Below are positions 50,556-61,700 of a stretch of DNA of 64,000 nucleotides, one piece after another. How positions within the stretch are numbered: position 1 is the first letter of the stretch; the number at the start of each line of letters is the position of its first letter. This stretch comes from Albula goreensis (lineage: Eukaryota > Chordata > Actinopteri > Albuliformes > Albulidae), in contig CM040743.1 in NCBI GenBank assembly GCA_022829145.1, positions 32,444,841 through 32,508,840 of the forward strand. The letters are read 5' to 3'. The notes below the pieces were generated by a model, which was not told the DNA's origin, did not search any database, and saw only the letters and a list, made by a program, of their open reading frames with translations. The translations under genes and the position numbers were made by a program.

Positions 50556-53500
50556 GTGTATCAGGGCACAGTGAGGTTGTGCCATTGAAACAAAGGACCT
50601 GAAATTGCCAATAAAGACATTTAGAACAATTTTCTGAGTCACTGCGGTCATCTGTGTAGGTGGTCATTACCTGATGCCGCGCAGCTTGGCCCGGTTGTCG
50701 TGGCGATCGATGATGTTGTGCAGGATCTCCAGGACCAGCTGCCTGAGTTCGCTGTCCTCCATCAGGGAGATGGAGAAGAGAGGGTCCAGGAAGGGCGCGG
50801 GTAGCGCTGCGGACATGGTCTTAGACTTGAAGCCAGATGTCACCTAATTGGGAAGACGGGCTGAGTAAATGGCCTTTGCCTGATTGCTGTACCAAGATCA
50901 GTCATAAGCTTGGCTTTTAAACCAAACTCCTTGTGCAAAAAAAGCATACACTGATCCTAGTCTCAAGAGGGCTTACGATTGGCCTGATCATATCTAGGGC
51001 TAAGAGAATTCCTTCGAATAGAGTGCACAACCTACCGTTACTTTTGCTTTCACAAGCAACCAATGTTTGCGCTCATTGCATCTCGAACATATTTATTCGA
51101 TGACGTGAAAGGAAACCGTGAAACTGAAAATTCATAAAAAATCTTTTCAAAATAAAAGACATTTTGCCTTAATGAAGTTGACTTAGGGACCTTTGCTGTG
51201 ACATAAATACCCCCTTGACTTTGTCCGGTCACCATAGATGTCACCACAGAATTGAAATTCTGGACGAGCGCAATATGATGAGATATAAATAAGCATATTC
51301 AATCCTGCATTTTAGATGACTTGAATTGACAGATGGCTAGCATTAATTATCTATCACCGCTTGCAGGGATGTGAATCCTGACACCTGACTTCCTTTCCAT
51401 AGTAACACACAGTATTCGATTTAGAAAAGCCCTGTTTCATTGGGTTTAGTTTCTGCTTCTAGTGTGACTGGTGGAAAAAAAAGAGAAAAGGACAAAAGCA
51501 TTCTATTTTAAACAGACAAGGGTCAAAAGAAAAAGAATGTTTTATTGAGAAATCCTCTTAACAGGGGGTTGTCTAATCTTCTGTCTTGTGATTAAGTGGC
51601 ACGACCTTTTTGCCCGCTTCGATCGGCGGCCCCATCTCCGTAGATCGAAACCGCCGTCGTAGCTCCGGGGGCCTCATCTCGCTAGCGCAGCTGTGGCCTC
51701 CCGTTATAAATAGTTTAACCTTTCGCTGTTTCCGAAGACGGAGGGAGAGGAAAAGGAAGCGGATCGAGTAAACCAGTCCAGCAGCGCTGGGTTATTCGGG
51801 CCTTGGCTTCGACCCCCGCACCCGCGGCTGTCCCAGGGAGCTTATTCTCACGCCGCCTCCTGCGATCAAAAAGCACCCCGCCGTGAAACCAGGGTGCGAG
51901 GGCTCAAGATCAAACTGACTGAAACTTACTGAACAAATGCACGTTTGTTGTCGCCTGTAACTCCCATATTCTCCCAGCTCTGCCCTTTCAAAATCGCTCC
52001 CTAAAAATTGATTTAAAAGAGTAAAACTTCTCCTGCAGTTTGTTTATGCTTTAGGGTACATATATGAGGGTGGGAATAACTGATATTTTTATAACATATG
52101 CTGAATATTTACATTTTCTAAAACATGTACTCTGCCTCACATTTTTTTTATAATTTCTTGTCAACAGTATATTAGTTTTTCCTCCAGCGCAATGACTCAA
52201 CATCTTCACCGGTGGACTGTGGCGTGTTAAAAAAGCAATGGATGTACAAAATGCTTTGGATAAATAGAGGATGTGGGCCGAACAACAAACATGACTGGGA
52301 ACCTCAAGTCAGGAGCAAAACAAAAAAAGTTACATTCTATTAAATTATGTGAAATAGGTTTAAGGTCAGTTCTGTTTCCGTTCAAGCAATTCCTGCAGCT
52401 CCAAGTACTGAAAACTGTACTTAAATACATGAATTTACTGAAATTTCTACAAGGATTTTGTATTGACCACAACTCTAATGTTGAATGCACACAAACACTA
52501 TTGGTTCATTACTGCAGCAGAACAAACTTACCATGATTAGGGAGCTTAACAGCATAGCCTGGATACGCTTGGTGCCAAGGTGCCTAAAAAACACATTCAG
52601 ATGGTTCCATAGTCAAGAATATGCAATATTCTTAAAACAAGTTCAACTACACGACAGTGAATAAGCTCTCATATAGACCATATGCTATGAGGAAAGGGGG
52701 AAGGGACCACATATTTTATATGAAAAGAAAAAGACACTTAAGGTAACTACTGAAAACCCTTTTGAATCTGGCTGAGTTCATTACATCTTCTGATTTTCTG
52801 AAGATAATTTTCAGATCAGTTCTCAGATAACACTCGAAATAAAAAAATGTTCACTGCCTTCGGTGGTGCAGGTCAGGTCTTTTATTTGAAAGATCAGCCA
52901 AAATAAAAGCATCAATTTAAACTGAAGCTTTTTTCTCTAACTGTGCACTTAACGAACTTGAGCAACATCAAGTGCAGTTAAGAATGCAGAATAAAAGCGC
53001 AAATGTACTGCAGTGATAAATTCCTCCTTCAGTGCAAAGGGCAAACCACAGGCAGTTAGACTGAAGAGGCCTACATTTTGAGACTACAACAAATGATTTT
53101 GCTTTCAACAATCCCAAGATCATTAAGAAAAAAGAAAACTCTGAAAACACTCTAGTCCCAAAAATAAATTAACCTATGAATATATAATGAAATTGAAAAT
53201 AAAGGACACAAAAGAAAAAAAATCAAAACTGACGGTGGGTTTTTGGACGCTGATCCATTTAAAGTACTTATGGAGGCCGCTATCAGCATGTCTGCAGCGG
53301 GAAATATGCAGTGGATCTAATTTTTCCCCTCCGGCAATTAACCCAACTGGGGAAGCGGGGAAGAGCGCCTATTCCTGTGCTGGAGGAGAAAAGTTCTTTT
53401 GATTTCGGATTATCTGAACATGCGGCGGAGACCCCCCGAGGATTAACCCATTTGAAAGTAGCGGGGACAGCTCTGTGTGGACTTGGTGAAAGAAATTGTC

Positions 53501-56500
53501 TTTGGGGAGAGGAGCGGAGGGGGAAAGAAAAACAGTGGTGGAAGAAGCTGCAAGCTTTTGGGGAAATGAGTTTTTAAGACGATTGGGCTAATGACTAATT
53601 TCGCTGTGGGGTTCTACGGGCTCGTCACAAAGGGTAGCTGCTGAAGTGCAGAAAAAAGAAGAGGGGGAGGGGCCAATTTAACAACACTGAGATGATTCCT
53701 CAGAACAGCCCGCCACCCACAGCTAGCGCACTTAAAAAAAAAAAAAAAAAATTAAAAACACTGCAATTTTTGACTAATAATGCATTTCTGTTCTCCAACA
53801 GTTATACATGATTCCATTTCCTATTCTTTCGTCTCTTCCCATGAGGAACTCCATAATGCAACTGTAAGTCCATTTTGTCACTATAACATGCAGCTCCCAC
53901 AAGAAGACTGCAGGCACCTAATCAGCCACAGAAGTTTCTGGGGCACAATGTGATGGTGAGGACCAGCCCTACTTACTTAACCTTCCTCTCAGTAAGCCCA
54001 ATAGTATATCACACATCATGGGCTGTATCGTAGCTAGATACGGCACCCAACCGTTACGTGCTGTGCACATAACTTAACCTTGAATGTCTAGCTATGGAAA
54101 ATACTCCTAACTCATGGTATTAATTAGTCCTCATTCATATCTCATTTACAGCAAGTCTCACGATAGGCAGTAGGCACAGAGGAAATAAAAACATTTCTTC
54201 TCAGGGTCTTTGGGTGGCACACAGATTAGAAGCACCCAATTGTGTTGCTGCTGTGAGTCCAGTAGCTGAGGGATGGAGTCCCAACCATATTACTACCAGC
54301 CATGGCTGAGGGTTCACACTGCTGAGGAAAAAACTGATTCAGCCTTAAAGGGGTCAGAGTAGGAGTTAAGCTGGTCACAAACCTTAAGAATAATTCCTAC
54401 CAAGTGGCCTCTCTCAGCTGGCCGGGTGCCTGCAAGATTTGTAAACTGATCATATATTTACTTTGTGTTCCAAGCAGTGGCTCCAGAACTGTTTGCAGGC
54501 TGTTACACCTGCAGTATGTAAAGAAGAAATGGCCAGTCATCACCAGAATCTGAGTTTAGAGCTATCGCGTCTCTGAGTCTGTGGGAAGCTGTTGGTTGGA
54601 TTTACTGTACAGATCGGGTGGGGAGACAGAAAAAATATGCAAAAAAAAAAAAAGGAATTAGAAACCTGTTTTTAAAATATCAGGTGGTGCAAGACGTGGA
54701 AAATGAAACACGCTTTTATTTGCATGCATCTGTGTGCACGTCAACCAGTCTCAATCCATCATATCCTCAAACTGCACACTTTTTTAAAACAAAATTCTCA
54801 TTTTTCTTAAATAGAAAAAAAAAATGACAATTTTTTTCAGCTGCCAGGTTTTGTCGATATGTAATGAATTTATCACAAGGAAAAGTGTGACATCTTAAAA
54901 AAAGACCTAACACGGATGCATTTTAGAATCTCGTAGCATGTGTCCTGAAGGTGTGAGGTTCTGTTTTTCCCCCCACTTCTGAGAAACGCACGTGGGAGTG
55001 GGGGCGCACCATCTGTCAGGGCGGCAGATTGATTTCAGATCTTATGGGTGTTCCAGAAGGACAAGAAAGAGGACCTGCAGTAGAGGGCTGAGTATGCTAC
55101 AGACTATTCTAAACCACTAAATACGCGCCGACCTCAGTCTTCATCTGGTAAATTCTCTAACAGACACAATCCCACACACAAACCCAGAAGAATCAAACGT
55201 TTTATCACCCATGACCATGATTTAAGTGCCCTGCTGAAAATGTGTGATAGAATAAATACAGCATGAGTAAAGAAGGTATGGAGTTCTGCCATGCCAACTC
55301 ATCAATCATTAATAAACCAAATCTATCAATCAAATATAAGGAGATAGGTTTTTACAATAAAATTGCCAAAAATCACTGAACAATAGGTTTTGTCCAGAGA
55401 AGATCCAAAACCCAGAGAACCTAAAATCAATACAACAGCAACAGCAGTATTTTAAAATCATTCCATGATGAAGGTAAGCAGCACTGGAGAAACTCTTCTA
55501 ATAAATTTAATTAAACAACAAAAAAGAGACAAATAATACAAGTTCAGCACATGTTGACCTGCTATGGTACAGCTAAATGTCTCCTCTATAAAGACAAATG
55601 TTACTCCCCATTCAAAATGTTCAAAATTAATTTCTCTCGAGATGTTCTATTTTTAAAAATATTTGTAGGACATATTTATTGTCCCTCCTGCTCTCAAAGT
55701 ACAATGATTTGTAAAGATGGGTTTCTTCCTGGGAAAACTAAGCACTCTGGACTGAAGAGGACTCCAGTTTCCCAGAACAGTGATGAGGATACTGTGCTGT
55801 GAGAGGTTTCACCCTTTAGATGAGAGATTAAACCAAGATCTTGACTCACAGAGGTCACTAAAGACCCCATGGCATTTATCAAAAGCTGGACTATTAACTT
55901 GATGTCCTGATGAAATTCGCATGTGTAAATGGTCGCATACATCTGGCCACCAAATAATCCACCTAATAGATACAGGATTTGACTAGATGCATCTCTGATA
56001 AGCCCTTTCAAAGAAAAGTGAAGAAAAATCTTGTATGCATTATCATGATCTGTATTGTATGGAAGCCTGTGAGGAACAAAAGCAAGTTCACTTTCCTGCA
56101 ACAGTACAAAAGACTGCTTCCAGTTCCAGTCAAAGCATAATCCTAATGGAAATGCTAATCAGCTCGATTAAGTTTGGTCTTTGTACACAGGGAAAAAAAA
56201 CATACTGCACATCAATTCAGACACATACATCTAATATAACTACAATAACCAAAATCTGCAGTAATAATGCCTTCAACCCCACTCTTCACTACAGACCTTG
56301 TTGCCATGGCTACATACCCGATTTTCACCGTATCCAGGGTGTGGCAGGGGGTACCATAGACAGGCACTTTACCCATGATAAACATCATCACCTCGGCGCG
56401 CTGGTAGTCCGGCAAGTTACCACCAAAGAACCCTGTGAACAGTTACAAAAAGGAAGCAATTTTACGAACGTATGCATTTCAACCTTTAACTGGAATATGC

Positions 56501-59397
56501 AATGCCCATTCACCAATATTTCTCTGAATTGGCCCTCACAGAAAACAGATACTAGATACATCTGGCTTATCTGAGTTGCAGTGCTGTGACAAGTACAAAT
56601 TGCTGGCAAGAAAATTACTTTTTTTGTTTACATGTAACACTACTACACGAATTAACATTTTGGCTTCATCAGACATCTAGGTGAAAAAGGATCCTTGCAA
56701 TACAATCTCTCTAAGAGGAGGAAAAAATGATGGATCTCGCTGTCAGTTATCATCCTGGAGTGTGCAAATCACAAATAAACTCTTCTGCCGGACTTCCCCA
56801 ACACCGAGCAGCTGATGGCTATAACATTACACATGTACTGCAGACAAAGATAACTTTCCCCTGGGGGTTTCTAAATAGTTGTAATTTCATCCAACAAGTC
56901 TGAATGCCCCACTCTTCTGAGTGGATACATCTCAGGTACCGTTAACTGAAATTTCAGTGAATTAACAGAAGCAGAGCGTCCCTCTTTCTCTCCCACGCCC
57001 TTCTCCCTTCCCGACTGACCAATGGTCTGGATGATGGCGTTCTGGACGATCCTCTCGTCATTCTCCTTGGACCGGGACGTGACGCTGGTGCTGGAGTTGC
57101 GCCGGGAACCCTCGCCCAACTCAAAGTCCACGCTCATGCGCAGGTGCTTGAGGAGGGTGTTGAACACCTCCAGCACGGTCGGCCCTGCGGGACGAGAATA
57201 CCGCTTTCCAGGGTGAGACCCCAATGTCCGCACACTCAACTTATGCAAGAGGGAGTTTGAAAAACACAGCACGGCTAACACAACTGATTCTTCCTATAAG
57301 ATTCAAATGGCTATTGTAATCTGGCAATTTAAGTCAAACATATCTGAGTAGAGGCAGACTGTGCACTGTAGTCCTTGGGAGGGTGTCTTAGCTTATTTTT
57401 AACTCTAGAACTTCTCTTTAACAAAAACAACAGTCATTGATTTTACACTTCCAATGTGTTAGCATCCCTAATGCTAAATTAACCTGCGTTACACTAATTC
57501 TCAGTGGTCATCAACAAACAGCTTTGATTACATCACATTCAGCTTGTATGGGGACAAAAATATGACTGTAGTAATAACTACAATTCTAGCTTCTTCAAAT
57601 GTTCTATGCAGAGCATGGATTCAGTAGCATTGTCAGCAAAAAACTGACATTTTGTGCTACCTTGATCTGTATCGAGTGTTAATGCTGGGACAGACGGTGC
57701 TGGAGAGCTCACTTGTGATTTCCACACAGGATATTACAGTCAGACAAGGTGTCTGACTTTTCTGAACATAATAATCTGAACATCCAGTGAAACTGTTCAG
57801 TGACAACTGCCTCTGGTGACTTTATATGCCGGTATTTACAAGAGTGCATTTCAGTACTATACTCTATCTCAAGCTTATAAACACAAAGCAGAGGCATATG
57901 CAAGGAATATAATAAATAACAGCTAATAAATAAAAACGTACACATCTTTTACAGCAAGAATTTCTCTCATTCTCTCTCTCCATCCATACCAAATAGACTT
58001 AATATACATGGAAAAATGTAATTTCATTACTTTTTAAAATGCGTCATTACTCAGAGTATGTCATCATTCACTAGTAACACTAATAAAGATGACAAATCCT
58101 AATTGAAAATTTATGGACAGACAAAAATACATTAACTAAAATATTCAAAATGTACCAGAGTTTTGAAATTGGCTGTAGCTTTTTCTTCTCAATTACCTTT
58201 TTTGTGCTTTGTCACCAGGTTCAGTTATTCAAAGAACAAATTAATTCTACATATTCACATTTGGGGCTTGGGAGCAGTGGGGTTATTAACAATGGAAAAT
58301 AATATAAATATGGTAATGATAGAACCAGTAGTAGAGTAGTGAGACACAGCACAAGAAGAGAAATGAGGGACTTTCGGGTGGTGATCTAACTCTACAGGGG
58401 GCACGTCACAAGGTTATTCTGACAGAGGTACAAAAACCTTGACCCCATCCTGCTTTTTAATCAGAAAAAGTGAGAAAAATTACACGTATGAACCTAAAAC
58501 AAACTGAATGGTCACATGGTTTGTGGTTTTGGAGGAGCAAGAGGGGTTAAAGTTCAGACACTGATAGGGTCGGACGCCCTTGAACATACCCAACCAAAGG
58601 TTTGGAGGGGAAGAAGTGGGGTTAATCCAGGTGTACACGTTAGTATTTTTCGACACGGTGAGTCCTGCCGTGGGCGCACAGCGTTGGGAAGCATGGAGAA
58701 AAGGGAGTGGTCAGATAGAAGGACTCGTCCAATAGGGACGGGTCAAGGTCGGTAGGAATCAATAAAGACAGAAGGGGGAATTGATCATTTCTGAATCGTT
58801 GCCTCATGTTTTTCCTCCTGAAATCCACTTCAAGTGCCCTGCTCATTTTCTCCCATAATACATTTGGGGAAAACAATACACCAAAAAAACACCCTGCAGT
58901 ATCTAGGAAAGTGGGCTGAGGTTATAGGCACCATCCTCAACTGATAACAGGATTTCATGGTCTGAAGTGATATATTTATTCATACTTATCTCTAAGCTCA
59001 TGGTTCCTGCTACAGCCTTCATCTAGAGGTTTCTGGGGCACAAAGTCGGCCAGACCCATCTCATTGTTAAAAGCCATGAAAACAGAGGGATTTGTTAAAA
59101 TAAACTGCCATCAAATTGTTGTCTTTTGTGAGTTCGACAATCTCGTATCCAAACAACCACCAAAAGCTTTGAGGTTTTTATGGCAACATAGAAAGCAGTC
59201 TTCTACTATGACCATGTAGTTTTTCACAGGCTTTGCATATGAGCCATAACATTCAACTCACCGACGGACCCCTTTGCTGCTATGGCGACCGTTTCCAGGA
59301 GTACTTGCACGATGCCAGCTCGCACACGGGGGGTGTTCTTGCTGTGGGTGTCCAGGTGGCCCAGGACTTGCTGGATCACATGGTGGGAATGTTGGGC
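28197..59397 (-). CDS. efr3a: EFR3 homolog A, plasma-membrane scaffold of the PI4KIIIalpha complex (C-terminal two thirds)
   Basis: Exons in transcript order: 59262-59397, 57020-57184, 56318-56432, 52532-52583, 50671-50843, 50214-50289, 43326-43487, 40347-40478, 39626-39693, 38877-39005, 32230-32315, 30742-30790, 29535-29638, 29151-29200, 28197-28302 (TAG 28197-28199). All have GT-AG junctions and matching phases except one extra base in 38877-39005. Diagnostic pieces are AQHSHHVIQQVLGHLD, GPTVLEVFNTLLKHLR, PDYQRAEVMMFIMGKVP, QLYRHIYLGCKEED, VDRLSVPYIPQVT, APFEEIAAHCESKA and YEMKFPDLCVY. They encode about 533 residues, matching residues about 289-821 of human EFR3A. EFR3 proteins are palmitoylated helical-repeat proteins that hold TTC7, FAM126 and PI4KA at the plasma membrane for PI4P synthesis. 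The N-terminal Cys motif and first exons lie outside the window. EFR3A rather than EFR3B is chosen because of the OC90/HHLA1 neighbours and the CKEEDNGQKN stretch. Confidence 0.97.
28303..32229 (-). other. EFR3A 3' introns
   Basis: Introns between the last five exons. The stretch 30250-30700 is less AT-rich and contains no exon; otherwise nothing was recognised. Confidence 0.5.
28975..29009. repeat. (GA)n microsatellite
   Basis: About 16 GA dinucleotides with one CA interruption in the last EFR3A intron. Confidence 0.9.
33340..33598. repeat. Compound CA/CACT/CAGA microsatellite
   Basis: About 260 bp of (CA)n alternating with CAGA and CACT blocks, creating overlapping low-complexity open frames of more than 110 codons that are not genes. 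It lies in the 6.5-kb EFR3A intron. Confidence 0.97.
33599..33632. repeat. Perfect 15-bp-arm hairpin at microsatellite edge
   Basis: GTAGACTTTTAATGG and its exact reverse complement CCATTAAAAGTCTAC are separated by 4 nt (CCAC). The left arm begins directly where the CA/CAGA repeat ends. Confidence 0.95.
35241..35257 (+). other. G-rich tract
   Basis: GGGGTAGGGGTGGGGGG has three G runs. With only three runs it is a marginal G-quadruplex candidate. Confidence 0.4.
35591..35604 (-). promoter_or_regulatory. Candidate CTCF-binding site, minus orientation
   Basis: On the minus strand it reads CCAGCAGATGGCGC, a strong match to the CTCF core. It lies in the large EFR3A intron. Motif evidence only. 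Confidence 0.5.
35784..35817. repeat. Poly(A) tract followed by (AT)n
   Basis: About 22 A residues and then six AT dinucleotides. This could be the tail of an old retroposon, but no recognisable body precedes it. Confidence 0.9.
38877..39005 (-). CDS. efr3a: EFR3A exon carrying a one-base frame disruption
   Basis: The previous exon ends in phase 2 (TGC CC) and the next starts in phase 1, so this exon should be 3n+2 nt (128), but it is 129. From the acceptor the frame reads PLPTTLEKGEQG, which matches the family (LPKSLEKHEK in human). After the GGGG run at 38972-38975 the family match moves to another frame, WYFQTSEIAESLAGPGY through LSVPYIPQVT. Read straight through, the first frame meets TGA within a few codons. 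Removing one G from the run would restore the family frame. Use of an internal AG (exon starting at 38986) would also restore the frame, at the cost of about six residues. Confidence 0.9.
40095..40382. repeat. 36-bp minisatellite overlapping an EFR3A splice donor
   Basis: The word CTTGCTRAC/CTTGCTGAC (or a close variant, CTCACAAAT) recurs at 40131, 40167, 40203, 40239, 40275, 40311 and 40347, exactly 36 bp apart each time, and a more degenerate unit precedes at about 40095. Units alternate between two subtypes (GAGACAGAGGGG... and GGAAACTGTAGGG...), hinting at a 72-bp higher-order unit. Because 36 is divisible by three and the units lack stops in one plus-strand frame, a spurious 130-codon open frame results. 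Confidence 0.93.
40347..40478 (-). CDS. efr3a: EFR3A exon whose 3' end is part of a 36-bp minisatellite
   Basis: A 132-nt exon, phase 0 at both ends. It encodes DMVLANEENMAMFIRCSIM, ALVAAYLNFLSQMI and ANPPFCQHVSK, then donor GTAGGA. The last 36 bases or so plus the donor align with the tandem repeat that fills 40095-40382 on the intron side. Confidence 0.95.
40961..40986. repeat. (CT)n microsatellite
   Basis: A short CT-rich tract in the intron between the exons at 40347 and 43326. Confidence 0.85.
41231..41450. repeat. Degenerate 64-73-bp tandem repeat
   Basis: The word CTGGTCCTRGATCA or a decayed form starts at 41231, 41304, 41371 and 41435. Between starts the order 'aaagcg.tt..ggattaggata.ggaat.' is repeated. 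This gives three diverged copies in an EFR3A intron. Confidence 0.6.
42400..42720. promoter_or_regulatory. CpG-rich intronic patch with TATA-like word and hairpin
   Basis: The patch is locally rich in CpG. CGTTATAAATAGT lies at 42446-42458. A 13-bp inverted repeat (TTACTCACATTTT 42491-42503, AAAATGTGAGTAA 42525-42537) follows. It could be an intronic enhancer, promoter or structured RNA; the sequence does not decide which. Confidence 0.4.
44381..44433. repeat. (CA)n microsatellite
   Basis: Imperfect CA tract in the 6.7-kb EFR3A intron. Confidence 0.9.
45271..45285 (+). promoter_or_regulatory. Candidate CTCF-binding site
   Basis: CCAGCAGAGGGCAAC matches the CTCF core consensus. It is intronic in EFR3A. 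Motif evidence only. Confidence 0.45.
49130..49164. repeat. (CA)n microsatellite
   Basis: About 17 CA dinucleotides in the same EFR3A intron. Confidence 0.92.
50501..50547. repeat. (CT)n/(TA)n compound microsatellite
   Basis: CT tract at 50501-50522 passing directly into about 13 TA dinucleotides, 120 bp from the EFR3A exon at 50671. Confidence 0.92.
51600..51910. promoter_or_regulatory. CpG-island-like intronic patch with TATA-like word
   Basis: Dense CpG in otherwise CpG-poor DNA, with CGTTATAAATAGT at 51702-51714. No open frame or exon signals are seen. It may be an alternative promoter, an enhancer or a CpG island. Confidence 0.4.
52584..59261 (-). other. EFR3A introns around the exons at 56318 and 57020
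   Basis: Apart from the possible SINE, A-rich tracts and simple sequence, nothing was recognised. Confidence 0.5.
54215..54340 (+). mobile_element. Possible degraded tRNA-derived SINE
   Basis: GGGTGGCACACAGATTAG resembles a tRNA A-box region, followed by GATGGAGTCCCAACC as a poor B box. There is no clear tail. Weak. Confidence 0.25.
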
Positions 59398-60023
59398 CTA
59401 AAACAATTACATAAACACAACCACAAACATACAATTCTTAGGAAGCATATCACAAAAAAAAACACATGCGATAAACTACATCACGATAGCTGTTTCAAAA
59501 TGCCTAATATTAATATTAAAGCATTAAGTATATAAAAATGAATTTTGTAGTAGATACACATTGTACATTTTGTGAAGGGTCATTTTACCAACGCTAACAT
59601 TTATGTACATTAGCATTGAGCTATTTTTACTGTTGTAGCCCCAGCTGTTAACTTTTGAATCAAGTTGTAAACTTGTTTTTGGCTATCACTATGCATTGAT
59701 TGCCAGTGAGAAAGGTGGATCAAGGTCTCAGACTATTTCAGAGAACAGAATCTCATTGATCTGAAGTTGTGCGGAAGTCTGTTCCAAATTCTGCTGGCAC
59801 GGATCGGTGGGAGTGCCCCTCCCAGCCGGGTCCATGAAGCCGTGCGGCTGTGGCTGACGCGAATGGAGACAGACTACCCAAAAAACCCTCACATCTGCTC
59901 AAACGATACTCCCTGCCGCTGTGTATCGATTGACGCTTATCCTGAAAAGGTGGCGCTGACCACCTGGGGACTCCAGACGAGTCGGCCAATTAAAAGAACA
60001 ACAGGTGACAGCAGAAAAAAAAC

Positions 60024-60044
60024 ATGTGTGTGTGTGTGTGTGTT

Positions 60045-60088
<44 letters not shown>
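60024..60088. repeat. (GT)n/(GA)n compound microsatellite
   Basis: About 16 GT dinucleotides with a TT interruption, then about 17 GA dinucleotides. Confidence 0.93.
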
Positions 60089-60091
<3 letters not shown>

Positions 60092-60449
60092 GCGAAAGAT
60101 TCCTTTAATGTATACATCATATGAGATGACACAAAAAGAAGCAACTGCAATTTATTGTATATTTTATGTTATAAGTGAACATTGATGTTTTGCTTATGTC
60201 TTTGTCTTTGTTTTAGCATTTAATCCAATTCAATGAAGTGTACAACAAGAGGACAGAAATAGTACAGAGAGAGAAACAGGAGGAGGCAAGAAATGAAGGT
60301 CTGGGGAAGCGTCTCTCATAATAGACAAACAGAGGCACTGTGCTGACATCAGCCTGTTTTTGGGAAGAGAGTAATGGGATTGGCTGCTTGAGGTTAATAA
60401 CTCTCTGAGAAATAACCTCCGTCTCTGAGACACACATGCACAGTCTGTA

Positions 60450-60450
<1 letters not shown>

Positions 60451-60501
<51 letters not shown>
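60451..60501. repeat. (CA)n microsatellite
   Basis: About 25 uninterrupted CA dinucleotides. The minus-strand open frames here come from the repeat. Confidence 0.95.
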
Positions 60502-60504
<3 letters not shown>

Positions 60505-61679
60505 AATAAACAGAGGCTCACACACACACACGTAAGTAGGCTTGCATGTGCGCGCGCAGACAAAAACACATCCCACGCACATTCTTTAAACTGAAATGAA
60601 AGCTGGTGGGAACCAGTGTGAGTTCAAAAGTGAGCCAACTTCTTGACGGATCTTTACACAGGCGTACTTTTGGCATTTCAAAGGGGAGCGCTGGCTTTGA
60701 GGCGGCAGAATGTGCGCTGGGAGTGGGAGTGGGTTGATATCGGCTTGGCAGTGACTAAGCCCCCAGAGGCCGCTTTGCATTGGCTGGGACGTGACTCACA
60801 CAGGCTCCCGCTCACTGCTAGCAAGTCGCTCGGCTCGCTGCTACCATATACTCTCTTAAATCGGCCTGCCTTGATGGCCACCAGGATAAGCAAAAGCCAA
60901 CTGAAGGGGCTAACAGTTAAGGAGGCAAGGTCCACTGTAGCTACAATCTGCCTGCTGGTTTTATGCTAATTTAGCTGCTTTTTGAACTGTCTGCCAATTA
61001 ATTTATCCTTACATTTTCGCCACATGTTTAAGCAACCTCAATGGCCACCAAAATCAATGTTTTCAAAGCAATAAAACCATGAATTGCTTCCTTAGAATGT
61101 TCTCAGAATTAAGACAAGCATGCTAGGGACTCCTCTCTTCTAACATTCCACCTTTCAGGCAGAATGAACATCACCAAGGTGTTGGCAACAAACAACACAG
61201 TGTTTCATTATTCAACAACACTGGCAAGAGAAAACAACTCTAAATTAAATACACCAGCAAAGAAAGTAGGACATTTAATATAATATGTATAACAAGAACG
61301 GCAAAACAACGTGAGCTTCACCTTTTCAACGCTTATAAACTTAACTCACGTGCCGTGTGACAGAAGCCAAAGCAACATACTGTTGCTTAAAGTTTTTGAC
61401 ATGGTTGTGCTAACAAATTAGGAAAAATACAAAACTGTATATAATTGTAAACTGTACCTCTATAATAGATATTACTTATACAATGCAGGCTAAATGTAGG
61501 CAACAAATGTTGCTCAGCACAAACAAATTTCAAATGTTTCATTTATACGACAGAAAGTCAGCCAAACCAAGTATATTGCTTTGAGTAATGGAATTGCATG
61601 GTGCTGGGACTTGCAGGTTTGTGAGCTTTGTAAACACTTTGGATCTGTTTCCCATTATTGAAGTTTCTTGGGAGCAGGT

Positions 61680-61700
61680 GGGGGTGGGGGTGAGGGGGGG
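61680..61700 (+). other. Potential G-quadruplex
   Basis: Runs of 5, 5 and 7 G separated by T and TGA on the plus strand; the 7-G run can supply two tetrad columns. On EFR3A pre-mRNA (minus strand) this would be a C-rich tract, so only a DNA quadruplex is relevant. Confidence 0.5.

Noticed and set aside
59725-59738. GGTCTCAGAC word complementary to the possible transposon end at 11608
   Set aside because: Only about ten bases match, 48 kb away; best taken as chance.
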